The translations under genes and the position numbers were made by a program. A stretch of 64,000 nucleotides of DNA from Opitutus sp. GAS368 (GTDB taxonomy: Bacteria > Verrucomicrobiota > Verrucomicrobiia > Opitutales > Opitutaceae): NCBI RefSeq assembly GCF_900104925.1, contig NZ_LT629735.1, forward strand, positions 2,202,291 through 2,266,290, written 5' to 3'. Under the pieces are notes generated by a model. That model searched no databases and was not told the origin of the DNA. It saw nothing but the letters and a program-made list of their open reading frames with translations. Positions 13,990 to 22,049 of the stretch are shown piece after piece (the first letter of the stretch is position 1; each line of letters opens with the position of its first letter).

Positions 13990-15030
13990 ATGTTTCTCGC
14001 GAAAAAATCGAAAGGCTTTTGCGTCGAAATTGGCGAATATTCGACCCTGCTGGCGCGTTTGTCGTCGCCGGATGCGCCGTATATTGTCGAGGAGCTCAAG
14101 GAGTTTCCTGCCGCCGACACGGCGTCGATCATGGATTGGGTCAAAACCACCGAAGGCAAGGGTTCGACCGGCTACGCCCACGCGACTTGCGGAGTTTATC
14201 CGTCCAAGCGGATCATCCGGCGGCACACCCTGGACCTCAAGAAGCTCAAGGAGCCCGCTTATTTCAGCGAGATCTACACGCAGCAATTTCGCGTCGAGCC
14301 CGAGAAATACACGATCAAGGCCCTGAACCCCGACAATGGCGGCGACTACGACCTGGTCAAAGCGTCGCACAAGGAAGTGCTGTTCTGCGGCCTGCCCTCG
14401 GAGGATATCATCACGTTCCAGGAGAAGCTGCTCGAGCAGGGCGTTTACCCGGAGCGGCTGGAGCTCGGCACCCTGGCCACGCTGGGCGGCGTGGTGAACT
14501 ACCTGAAGTTCAAGCAGAGCAAGGCCCCCGTCCTCCTGCTGGAGATCGGCGAGGAGTCGACCCAAAGCTTCATCGTCAGCGCCGACGGCGTGGATATTTC
14601 CCGCCCGATCTTCAGTGGCATCGCGGCCATGATCCCCGTGGTGCAGAAGGAACTCGGCCTGAAGGACGAGGAGTCGGCCAAAAAGCTCTTCTACTCAAAC
14701 ACCTTTGACTTCACCAGCATGGGCGGCGCGCTCGTCAAGAAGCTGCTGAAGGAACTGCAGTCCTCCATCGGCTTCTATGAGGTGCAGACCGGCCAGTCCA
14801 TCGGCAGCGTGCTCTGCACCCAGCTGCCGGCCAGCCTGAGCTGGCTCGGCACCACGATGGCCGGCTCCCTCGGCGTGCCGGTGATGAAACTGGACATGCT
14901 GCCGTGGCTGGAATCCCTCAACATCAAGCTCGCCGAGGGGGTGGCCCTGAGCCAACCCGAGGAACGCTGGGTGGGCCTTTTTTCCCTGATCGCTCCTTAC
15001 CAAAATGCTGTCCCTGACGAAAAAAAGTGA
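13990..15030 (+). CDS. PilM-like (FtsA/actin-fold) protein of a type IV pilus-like system
   Basis: This 346-residue protein begins the five-gene operon. The start MFLAKKSKGFCVEIGEYSTLLARL and the later VLLLEIGEESTQSFIVSADGV and LSWLGTTMAGSLGVPV segments fit the two phosphate-binding regions of the actin-like PilM fold. PilM sits on the cytoplasmic face and binds the PilN tail. Gene order (PilM, N, O, P-like, secretin) recalls the Akkermansia Amuc_1098-1102 locus, where the PilM-like member is Amuc_1101. The ATG at 13990 is chosen because upstream in-frame sequence is not conserved-looking. It overlaps the next gene by 26 bp. Confidence 0.8.
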   Translation: MFLAKKSKGFCVEIGEYSTLLARLSSPDAPYIVEELKEFPAADTASIMDWVKTTEGKGSTGYAHATCGVYPSKRIIRRHTLDLKKLKEPAYFSEIYTQQFRVEPEKYTIKALNPDNGGDYDLVKASHKEVLFCGLPSEDIITFQEKLLEQGVYPERLELGTLATLGGVVNYLKFKQSKAPVLLLEIGEESTQSFIVSADGVDISRPIFSGIAAMIPVVQKELGLKDEESAKKLFYSNTFDFTSMGGALVKKLLKELQSSIGFYEVQTGQSIGSVLCTQLPASLSWLGTTMAGSLGVPVMKLDMLPWLESLNIKLAEGVALSQPEERWVGLFSLIAPYQNAVPDEKK

Positions 15031-15637
15031 CGAACCGGTAGTCGTCCCTCTCTGGCACACGAATTTCCGCAACTTTGAACGGTTGCCGGACACCAAGGTC
15101 GTGCGCACGACCTTCTTCGTCAACACGGCGGCGGGAGCCGTGACCATCGCCTTGCTGATGTGGCTGGGCTACGGGGAATACCGCCTGCACAGCCTTGGGG
15201 AGCAGATCGCCGCGGCCCAGCGCGAGATCGACGCGAACGCCAAGCAAAATACCGAGGCGCTCCGCCAGACCCAGATCTTCGACGACGAGGAAAAGAAACT
15301 GACCGAGGTCGAGACTTTCATGAAGGTGCCCATCCCGGTTTCCGAATACATCGAGTTGATCGGGCGGACCCTGCCCAAGGAAATTTCCATTGATATGGCC
15401 GACATCCGGCTGACCGCCGACCCGAAGAACCAGGTCTACGTGCTGCGGGGCGTGGTCGCCGGCACCCGGGATCAGGCGGCGGGCACGGCCTCCAGTTATG
15501 TCGATGTCCTCCGGACCGACAAGCGGCTCGGCTCGGTCTTCGAGCCTATCACCTTGGAGAAGCTTACCCCCGACGGCGCCACGAGTTTCATGGCCTTCGA
15601 GATTTCGTTGAAAGTCAAAACGGAGGCCAAAAAATAA
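15005..15637 (+). CDS. PilN-like inner-membrane assembly protein
   Basis: This 210-residue bitopic membrane protein has a short cytoplasmic N-terminus containing NFRNFERLPDTK, one transmembrane helix at about residues 40-60, a coiled coil (IAAAQREIDANAKQNTEALR) and a periplasmic ferredoxin-like domain. This is the PilN plan, linking PilM to PilO. Sequence similarity to classical PilN is low, and assignment relies on topology and position. It overlaps PilM by 26 bp and the next gene by one base, so the three are tightly coupled. In Akkermansia the equivalent slot belongs to the Amuc_1099/1100 pair. Confidence 0.7.
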   Translation: MLSLTKKSDEPVVVPLWHTNFRNFERLPDTKVVRTTFFVNTAAGAVTIALLMWLGYGEYRLHSLGEQIAAAQREIDANAKQNTEALRQTQIFDDEEKKLTEVETFMKVPIPVSEYIELIGRTLPKEISIDMADIRLTADPKNQVYVLRGVVAGTRDQAAGTASSYVDVLRTDKRLGSVFEPITLEKLTPDGATSFMAFEISLKVKTEAKK

Positions 15638-16191
15638 TGACCTCGGCCGATATCATTGCGCGCATCAAAAAGCAGCCCATCGGCTTTGCCTGTCTGCTGA
15701 TCTGTCTGCTTTGCGGCGGCTGGCTCTACTATCGCAGCGGCGACATCGATCAGCAGCAGCAGACCTACGAGGCCAAGTCCGCCGAGGCGGCCAATTTCAG
15801 CTCCAACGTGGCCCTGGCCAAAAACCTGCCCGAACAGGTCGCCGAGTTGCAGGCGACCACCAAGGAACTCGACGGCCGGCTCGTCCGCGAGGGCCAGCTG
15901 GCGGTGAATCTGCAGTATTTCTACAAGCTGGAGGCGGAGAATGAGGTGAAGCTGCTGGATGTGCGGCAGAATCCGCGGCCGCGGAGCGCCAAGGCCTCCT
16001 ATGTGGGCATTCCCTACAACGTGAACGTCCAGGGGCCCTACAAAAACGTCATGGCGTTCCTGCAACGCCTGGAGAAAGGCCGGCATTTGTGCCGGATCAA
16101 TACCGCCAACTTCACGAAATCAGCCGGCGGCGATGCCGGGGCCACCGTCATCACCCTCTCGCTCAGCCTCGAGCTGCTCGGCCAGCCATGA
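15637..16191 (+). CDS. PilO-like protein (position of Amuc_1100-type proteins)
   Basis: This 184-residue protein has a transmembrane helix at residues 14-30 (FACLLICLLCGGWLYY), a periplasmic coiled coil (about 35-80) and an alpha/beta domain with VQGPYKNVMAFLQRLEKG, typical of PilO. PilO and PilN form a heterodimer spanning the periplasm in type IV pilus and type II secretion machines. It is only about 60% of the length of the Akkermansia Amuc_1100 protein. The start overlaps the preceding stop, and the stop overlaps the next start (ATGA). Confidence 0.7.
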   Translation: MTSADIIARIKKQPIGFACLLICLLCGGWLYYRSGDIDQQQQTYEAKSAEAANFSSNVALAKNLPEQVAELQATTKELDGRLVREGQLAVNLQYFYKLEAENEVKLLDVRQNPRPRSAKASYVGIPYNVNVQGPYKNVMAFLQRLEKGRHLCRINTANFTKSAGGDAGATVITLSLSLELLGQP

Positions 16192-16697
16192 AAATCAATC
16201 TCACGCGAATCATCCTCAGTGCCGGCCTGCTGCTCGCGGGTGGCTCGGTCTTTGCGACCGGTGAGACGGTCCTGAGTCCCGTCAAGCGCCAGCAGGCGCT
16301 GGACCGGGGCAAAGCGCTGGTGGCGGCCCGGGAAATAGTGCCGTCAGCCGCCAACCCGTTTTACCCGACGGCGTTCGCCGAGGCCGTTGCGGCCATGGGC
16401 CGGGCGTCCAATGCGACCGGCACGGAAGGCAGTGGTGAGACCAACCCGCGCACCGCGGCGGGTCCGCGCAACGACCACGAGCTGTTGCGGGCCATCGCCA
16501 CCAGCCTGAAGCCCAGCGGCTACATCGTGCTCGGTGGCCAGCCGTCGATTTCCTTCGGTCAAAAGCGGGTTAAAGCCGGCGGCGTTTTGACAATTACCTT
16601 TGAAGGCAACCAATACACTCTAGAAATCGTCAGCATCGACCGCACCAATTTTACCCTCCGCCTGAACCGCGAGGAATTTACCCGGACCCTCAAATAA
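16188..16697 (+). CDS. Periplasmic PilP-like pilus-system protein
   Basis: This 169-residue exported protein has an N-terminal signal peptide (MKINLTRIILSAGLLLAGGSVFA). It has a low-complexity middle and a small C-terminal beta domain (GYIVLGGQPSISFGQKRVKAG). In position and architecture it corresponds to PilP, the periplasmic lipoprotein that joins PilNO to the secretin, or to Akkermansia Amuc_1102. No lipobox cysteine is seen, so it is not an obvious lipoprotein. The ATG at 16188 overlaps the preceding TGA. The secretin gene follows after 12 bp. Confidence 0.6.
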   Translation: MKINLTRIILSAGLLLAGGSVFATGETVLSPVKRQQALDRGKALVAAREIVPSAANPFYPTAFAEAVAAMGRASNATGTEGSGETNPRTAAGPRNDHELLRAIATSLKPSGYIVLGGQPSISFGQKRVKAGGVLTITFEGNQYTLEIVSIDRTNFTLRLNREEFTRTLK

Positions 16698-16709
16698 GGA
16701 ACGAACTCT

Positions 16710-18662
16710 ATGAGCACACGCACTATCCTCACCGCGCTCTTCGCCACGGCACTGACCCTGCCGGTCTTCGCTCAATCTGAACCCGCGCCGGCCGCCCCCG
16801 CGGCACCGGCCGCAACCGTCGCCCCCGCCGAGGCCAAACCCGCCGAGGCCAAGCCGGCCGCCCCCGTGGTGACGGCCGGTGCCACCGTCGAGGGCTCCGT
16901 GCCCGTCGCGACCCCCGCCAGCCGCGACAAGGACACGCTCTCGGTCGATTTCCCCGACGAGGACATCAAGACCATCCTCCGCAACGTGGCCGACCTCTTC
17001 GAGCTCAACCTCGTCGTGCCCGACACGCTGACCGGCAAGACTTCCATCAAGCTGCGCGATGTCACCTGGGAGCAGATCTTCACCGTCGTGCTCTCCCCGG
17101 TCGGCTACACCTACGTCAAGGAAGGCAACATCATCAAGATCGTCAGCAACGAGCTCCTGCAGCAGGAGCCCGGCTCGACCGAGGTCTTCATCCTCAACAA
17201 CGCCAAGGCGGCGGACATCAAGCCCACCATCGACGGCCTCGTCGACGCGGCCGGCGGCGGCAAGATCGTGATCGATGCGCGCAGCAACGCGCTCGTCATC
17301 ACCGAAAAGCCGTCCCGCATGAGCCGCATCCGCATCGTCATCGACCAGCTCGACAAGGCCACCGACCAGGTGATGATCGAGTCGAAGTTTGTCGAGGTGA
17401 CGGACAGCGACATCCGCAACATCGGCGTGAACTGGGCCTCGCTCCAGGGCATGAAGTTCGGGGTGGGTAACATCGCCGAGTCGGTCGGCCGCAACCGCAA
17501 CCAGAACTACAGCGTCGGCTCAAACACCAATAATTCCACCACCGGAAACAACGGTACGACCGCCGCCACTTCGGCTGCCAATACCACCACCTTCGTGACC
17601 ACGCCGAACCTGCCGCTTAGGCCGGGTGCCACCAACCCCGGAGACGTAAGTCCGATATTCTCGACCTCCACCTTCAACCCGCAAACCGGCGCCGTCACCG
17701 GCCTCCCGTCGGCTCTTCCGGCCAACACCGGCGTGGCCAACTTCACGCCTTTTGTGGCCGGCACCCCGGGCACCCCGGCCATCCTTAACAACGCCGGCGT
17801 GGTCACCTCGCCCGCCGTTCCGGCGGTCCCCGATACCCAGGCCTCGTTCACCGCGCCCACCACGTTTAACGGCGGCAACAGCACCGGATCGAGCAGCACC
17901 AATACGATCAACAGCGCGATCAACGCGCTCGAGAACATCTCGCACGCTGGCAGCATGAGCCAGGTGACGACTGCGGTCTTCTCCGCGTCGGACTTCAACG
18001 TGATCGTCTCGGCGCTCAAGACGCAGTCCAACGTCAAGGTGATGTCGAATCCCACGGTCGTGACCCTCAACAACACCGAGGCCGTGCTGAACATCGGCCA
18101 GGAATTCCCGGTGCCGAGCTACAATTACAACAGCGAGCGCGGCACCTTCGAGGTGTCGGGCTTCGCCTACAAGCCGATCGGCATCATCCTCAAGGTCACC
18201 CCGCAGGTGAATGCCCGCGGCGTCATCAAGCTCAACCTCGAGCCCGAGGTCAGCCAGCAGAACGGTTCCACGACGTTCGGCGGCGCGGGCGGCGCCTCCA
18301 TCCCGATCATTGCGACCCGCAAGGTGAAGACCCAGGTTTCGCTCAAGGATGGTTTCACCATGGGCATCGGCGGCCTTATCACCGATTCCCGGGACCACGG
18401 CGGCACCAAGGTTCCGATCCTGGGCGACATCCCGCTCCTCGGCCGCCTCTTCTCGTCGAAGAACGTCAATGATGTCTCGACCAACCTGCTGATCTTCATC
18501 ACCGCCAAGACGGTCACGGCCGATGGCGGCGCCCCGGAGGATGTCTTCGATCCGCGCGCCATCTCCGCCACGGGCATGACCCGCGACGAGCTGCCCGGCT
18601 ACCGCGCCCCCAAGGGCACGGATGTCTACGCACCCGCCCCGGTGGCTCCGGGCAAGAAGTAA
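16710..18662 (+). CDS. Type IV pilus-like outer-membrane secretin (PilQ/GspD family)
   Basis: This 650-residue secretin forms the outer-membrane pore of the system. It has a signal peptide (about 1-22) and an Ala/Pro/Glu-rich linker to about residue 70. An STN/N0-type domain follows (LSVDFPDEDIKTILRNVADLF), then NolW-type repeats (EVFILNNAKAADIKPTI). The C-terminal secretin core contains VPILGDIPLLGRLFSS near residue 570. A Ser/Thr/Asn-rich insertion of roughly 150 residues (about 255-410) splits the secretin half and looks unstructured or surface-exposed. It is the last gene of the operon, followed by a strong terminator. No pilB/pilT/pilC homologue is in the window. Confidence 0.88.
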   Translation: MSTRTILTALFATALTLPVFAQSEPAPAAPAAPAATVAPAEAKPAEAKPAAPVVTAGATVEGSVPVATPASRDKDTLSVDFPDEDIKTILRNVADLFELNLVVPDTLTGKTSIKLRDVTWEQIFTVVLSPVGYTYVKEGNIIKIVSNELLQQEPGSTEVFILNNAKAADIKPTIDGLVDAAGGGKIVIDARSNALVITEKPSRMSRIRIVIDQLDKATDQVMIESKFVEVTDSDIRNIGVNWASLQGMKFGVGNIAESVGRNRNQNYSVGSNTNNSTTGNNGTTAATSAANTTTFVTTPNLPLRPGATNPGDVSPIFSTSTFNPQTGAVTGLPSALPANTGVANFTPFVAGTPGTPAILNNAGVVTSPAVPAVPDTQASFTAPTTFNGGNSTGSSSTNTINSAINALENISHAGSMSQVTTAVFSASDFNVIVSALKTQSNVKVMSNPTVVTLNNTEAVLNIGQEFPVPSYNYNSERGTFEVSGFAYKPIGIILKVTPQVNARGVIKLNLEPEVSQQNGSTTFGGAGGASIPIIATRKVKTQVSLKDGFTMGIGGLITDSRDHGGTKVPILGDIPLLGRLFSSKNVNDVSTNLLIFITAKTVTADGGAPEDVFDPRAISATGMTRDELPGYRAPKGTDVYAPAPVAPGKK

Positions 18663-18687
18663 GCGGTTAACGCTTCGTTCCTTCCTA

Positions 18688-18720
18688 GGCCGGCGGTTTT
18701 CCGCCGGCCTTTGCTTTTTG
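18688..18720 (+). terminator. Intrinsic terminator of the pilus-like operon
   Basis: AGGCCGGCGG-TTTT-CCGCCGGCCT followed by TTGCTTTTT, 26 bp after the secretin stop. Confidence 0.85.
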
Positions 18721-18727
18721 CCTGCGG

Positions 18728-19342
18728 CTACCACCAGGCGCTCACGAAACCCTGGGCGTATTTGATGGCGAAGACTCCCAGGTTTTTCACCACGTGCGCC
18801 GCCACGCACGGCAGCAGCGAGCGCGTCGGATTTCGGGGCCAAAAGCGCACGGCGTAGAACCACAGCGAGCCGGAGAAAATCGCGGCGGTGCTGAACCAGG
18901 CCTTGGCCCCGCCCTGCCACCGGAAGGTCCCGTCGCGCCATGCCCAGAAAAACGGATGCAGCAGCGCGAAAGCCAGGGAGGCGCCGACCGCGCCCGCGAT
19001 CAGGGGGCCGCGGCCGCGGTTCTCCAAGACGAAATAGCCGCGGAAAATCAGCTCTTCGAGAAAGGCCGCGACCACCGTATAAAGCCCGAACAGGACGGTC
19101 ATCCGGCTCTGTTGCGCCGTTAGTCCGAGCGCGTGCTCTCCCGCGGTTTCGGCCGCCAGCAGCACCAGGGCCCCGCCGGCCGCGAGGAGCAGCATGCGGC
19201 CGGTGGCCGGCGTCGCCCCCGGAAAGGCGCGGGGCTGGGCCGAGCCCGCCCGGGCGGAGCGGTAATCAACGATCCACCACTTGGCGACCACGCCCCCGGC
19301 GAGGATCATGCCGGCGAGCAGCCAGGGGTTGTCGGGTCCCAT
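18728..19342 (-). CDS. CPBP family intramembrane glutamic endopeptidase
   Basis: This 204-residue multi-pass membrane protein belongs to the CAAX-protease/bacteriocin-processing (Abi) family. The diagnostic EExxxR motif is present as EELIFRGYF. A later conserved histidine occurs in HPFFWAW and another in AAHVVKNLG. About six hydrophobic segments are visible. Bacterial members cleave membrane proteins or peptides; the substrate here is unknown. It is convergent with the pilus operon and divergent from the polyprenyl synthase. The ATG at 19342 is the first in frame. Confidence 0.8.
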   Translation of the reverse strand: MGPDNPWLLAGMILAGGVVAKWWIVDYRSARAGSAQPRAFPGATPATGRMLLLAAGGALVLLAAETAGEHALGLTAQQSRMTVLFGLYTVVAAFLEELIFRGYFVLENRGRGPLIAGAVGASLAFALLHPFFWAWRDGTFRWQGGAKAWFSTAAIFSGSLWFYAVRFWPRNPTRSLLPCVAAHVVKNLGVFAIKYAQGFVSAWW

Positions 19343-19434
19343 GAACTTAACGAAATGTTATCGCATCCATTCATGGCAAGACTGCCGTGCAGTATTTGTT
19401 AGCCATTTCGGACGACCCGCCTAGCTTCAGCCCG

Positions 19435-20478
19435 ATGGCCCGCGTTGTGACGCCCCCCAGCATGCCGCTCCTGCCGCCGCGGGATTTCTCCGAGCTCTTT
19501 GAGCGCGTGGGACCGCACATGGTGGCGCTCGACCGTTTCATGCGCCGGGAGGTGGATCATTTTGAACCCGAGATCCGCGACATGGCGGCCTATTGTCTCG
19601 ACATATCCGGCAAACGGTTGCGCCCGACGATGGTGTTCGTCAGCGGCTGGCAGGGCGAGGGCGTGGTGGTTGACGACTTGGTGCGGGCCGCCGGGGTGGT
19701 CGAGATGGTGCATCTCGCCACGCTGGTGCACGACGACATCATGGACCGCGCCGAGATCCGCCGCAGCCGCCGCACCGCGGCGCGGGAGTTCGGGCCCGAT
19801 GCGGCCGTGCTGCTGGGTGACGCGCTCTTCTCCCAGGCCCTGCACATCGCCTCGCAGTTCCCGACGACCGAGGTCTGCCGGCTCGTGTCGGAATCCACCC
19901 GCAAGGTCTGCTCGGGTGAGATCATGCAGACCCTGCGCCGGCGCGACATCAACATCTCGCTCGCGGAATACCGGCGCATGATCGACCTGAAGACGGCCGA
20001 GCTTTTCCGGGTGTCGTGTTTCCTGGGCGCCCGCCTGTCCGGGCATGACCCGGCCTTTGCCACGGCGGCCGACGGCTTCGGCCACCACCTGGGCATCGCC
20101 TATCAGATCTATGACGACCTGGTGGATTTCGTCGGCGAGGAGCAGCGCATCGGCAAGACGCTCGGCACCGACCTGGCCACCGGCAAGCTCACGCTGCCGC
20201 TCATGCTGCTGCTCGAGCGCGTGTCGGCCGACGAGCGCGCCGCCATGGTGGCGGCCCTGCGCGGCGGCCAGCCCCTGGGCCTGTCGGCCAGCAAGCAGCG
20301 CATGCGGGAACTGGGCATCGCCGCCGGCGTGGTGTCCGCGATTGACGCGGAACTGGCGGTGGCGAGCCAAGCCCTCGCGCCCTTTGCCGGGCTGGCTCCG
20401 GTGCCCCTGATGCTCCAGCTGGGGGAAATGCTCCGGAAACAGGTCGCGGCGCTGTCGGCCACGGCCGTTTCACCATAA
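19435..20478 (+). CDS. Polyprenyl (octaprenyl-type) diphosphate synthase
   Basis: This trans-prenyltransferase of 347 residues extends FPP with isopentenyl diphosphate to make the quinone side chain. Both aspartate-rich motifs are present, LVHDDIMD (first) and QIYDDLVDF (second), together with SGKRLRPTMVF for IPP binding. An upstream GTG (19387) is possible, but the ATG at 19435 gives a normal N-terminus. It is followed after 48 bp by the ECF sigma factor gene. Chain length (C40-C50) cannot be read from the sequence with confidence. Confidence 0.9.
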   Translation: MARVVTPPSMPLLPPRDFSELFERVGPHMVALDRFMRREVDHFEPEIRDMAAYCLDISGKRLRPTMVFVSGWQGEGVVVDDLVRAAGVVEMVHLATLVHDDIMDRAEIRRSRRTAAREFGPDAAVLLGDALFSQALHIASQFPTTEVCRLVSESTRKVCSGEIMQTLRRRDINISLAEYRRMIDLKTAELFRVSCFLGARLSGHDPAFATAADGFGHHLGIAYQIYDDLVDFVGEEQRIGKTLGTDLATGKLTLPLMLLLERVSADERAAMVAALRGGQPLGLSASKQRMRELGIAAGVVSAIDAELAVASQALAPFAGLAPVPLMLQLGEMLRKQVAALSATAVSP

Positions 20479-20526
20479 TTTGCGTTTGCCTGGCTCCAAC
20501 GTTGCTCTAGCCTGTCCATCCGCGCG

Positions 20527-21159
20527 ATGAATCTGTCCAAGGTTTTCACCAAGGCCATCATAAGCTCCCCTGAGCGCCAGCAGGAGGCCGATGCGGATTT
20601 CTCCGTGGTGAAACAGGTGCAGGCGGGTGATGTGGCGGCTTTTGACCGGCTGATCTTGAAATACCGCGAGCGGGTCTTCGGGGTCGTTTACAACCTTACC
20701 GCCAACCGGGAGGATGCCTCCGACTTGACCCAGGACGCCTTCATCAAGGCCTTTCAGTCGATCAACCGCTTTCAGGGCCATTGCGCCTTCTTCACCTGGC
20801 TATACAAGATCGCGGTCAATACCACCCTGAGCCACCTGCGGAAGAACCGTTTGCGCAGCTTTTTCAGCTTGGAGAAGCTTCACGAGGACGGCACAAACGC
20901 CCAAATCCTTGAACAGCTGACTGATAAGAGAGGAGCCGATAGGGACACCTACCTACAGGAGCTTAAGGAAAAATTGAACGAAGCGCTCCAAAAACTGTCT
21001 ATCCCACACCGAACTGTGATTACGCTTTTTGAGATCGACGGCCTCAGCCACTCCGAAATCGCCGAAGTAATGGGCTGCTCCGAAGGCACCGTCCGCTCAC
21101 GGCTTCACTACGCCAAGCAGTTCCTGCAAGGCGAACTCGGCAAATATCTCCGCTCCTGA
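20527..21159 (+). CDS. ECF-type RNA polymerase sigma factor (RpoE-like)
   Basis: This 210-residue sigma-70 family factor has only regions 2 and 4. Region 2 covers KYRERVFGVVYNLTANRE and the DLTQDAFIKAFQSI helix; region 4 is the helix-turn-helix around HSEIAEVMGCSEGTVRSRL. Such factors redirect RNA polymerase to extracytoplasmic-stress promoters. The gene 4 bp downstream encodes a single-span membrane protein with a cytoplasmic N-terminal part, the expected place for an anti-sigma factor. The linker is a little longer than usual (about residues 115-145). Confidence 0.9.
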   Translation: MNLSKVFTKAIISSPERQQEADADFSVVKQVQAGDVAAFDRLILKYRERVFGVVYNLTANREDASDLTQDAFIKAFQSINRFQGHCAFFTWLYKIAVNTTLSHLRKNRLRSFFSLEKLHEDGTNAQILEQLTDKRGADRDTYLQELKEKLNEALQKLSIPHRTVITLFEIDGLSHSEIAEVMGCSEGTVRSRLHYAKQFLQGELGKYLRS

Positions 21160-21163
21160 ACCC

Positions 21164-22003
21164 ATGCCCGAACTCGATCAACGCCCCCAAGTGACCATCG
21201 AGGACCTCTTGCGCCTCAAGCGCGCCGAGCGTCCCGCGGCGGAGTTCTGGACCAATTTCGAGCGTGAGCTGCGCCAGAAGCAGCTCACCGCCTTGCTGGA
21301 GAAGCGTCCGTGGTGGCAGGAACTGCCGCAGATCCTGGCCCGGCGAGCCTACCTGCCGGTGGGCGCCACCGCCATCCTCGCCTTCACTTTGGTTTCGGTG
21401 AAATTCTACGCGCCGGCCCAGCTGGCGCAGGTCCCGGTCCCGGCGGCCAATCCTTCCGTGGCCGTGGATCACGGGGTGGCGCTGCCGTCCAGTCCGGTCA
21501 GTTCCCCCTTGGTCAATCGCAGTGAATCGATCGTGTCGGTCCGGGATGAAAGCACCGGGGCGGCCTCGGTGACCGCTTCTGCGGCCACGCCAGTGGCGGG
21601 CTCCGCCGAGGTCGTCGAGCTGATGCCGCTCCTCGTGGCGCCGCAGGCCGAGAAGCCCTCCGCCCGGCTTCTCGCGAGCAACTCCGCCACGCTTGAGCAA
21701 TCCGAGGTCGATTTTGCCGGTGCCGCGCTCGGCAACCGCCTGAGCGCGCCGGCCCGGGTGCAGGCCACCGCGGCGGCCGAGGAGCTGGCCTCCGTGCCGA
21801 CCAACGCCGCGCGGCGCAACCATCTCCTCGCCCAGTATGGCGGCCGGCAGCTCAACCCGGAGCCGCTTCCACCCGCCGTCGTGCGCGAACGCCTGGCCCG
21901 CCGTTTGGGCGACACCGAGTCCACGGATCGGAGCAGCCGCTTCGCGCGGGACAGCGACGCCTTTGTCCGGCCCATGCCGCAGATCGTGGCCCTCCGGTTC
22001 TGA
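21164..22003 (+). CDS. Single-span membrane protein, probable anti-sigma partner
   Basis: This 279-residue protein of unknown family is coupled to the ECF sigma gene (4 bp gap). The N-terminal 60 residues are charged and cytoplasmic (IEDLLRLKRAERPAAEFW). They are followed by one transmembrane helix at about residues 65-83 and a long Ala/Ser-rich periplasmic tail. The layout suits an anti-sigma factor, but no HxxxCxxC zinc motif is present, so it is not a standard ZAS-type protein. Role inferred from position only. Confidence 0.55.
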   Translation: MPELDQRPQVTIEDLLRLKRAERPAAEFWTNFERELRQKQLTALLEKRPWWQELPQILARRAYLPVGATAILAFTLVSVKFYAPAQLAQVPVPAANPSVAVDHGVALPSSPVSSPLVNRSESIVSVRDESTGAASVTASAATPVAGSAEVVELMPLLVAPQAEKPSARLLASNSATLEQSEVDFAGAALGNRLSAPARVQATAAAEELASVPTNAARRNHLLAQYGGRQLNPEPLPPAVVRERLARRLGDTESTDRSSRFARDSDAFVRPMPQIVALRF

Positions 22004-22023
22004 CCGGAACCGCGCCCTCTTTC

Positions 22024-22049
22024 AGCCCGCCCCTTGGCGGGCTTTTTTC
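22024..22049. terminator. Bidirectional terminator between convergent genes
   Basis: AGCCCGCC-CCTT-GGCGGGCT with T6 on the plus strand. It ends the sigma operon and overlaps the fumC stop codon on the minus strand. Confidence 0.85.
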
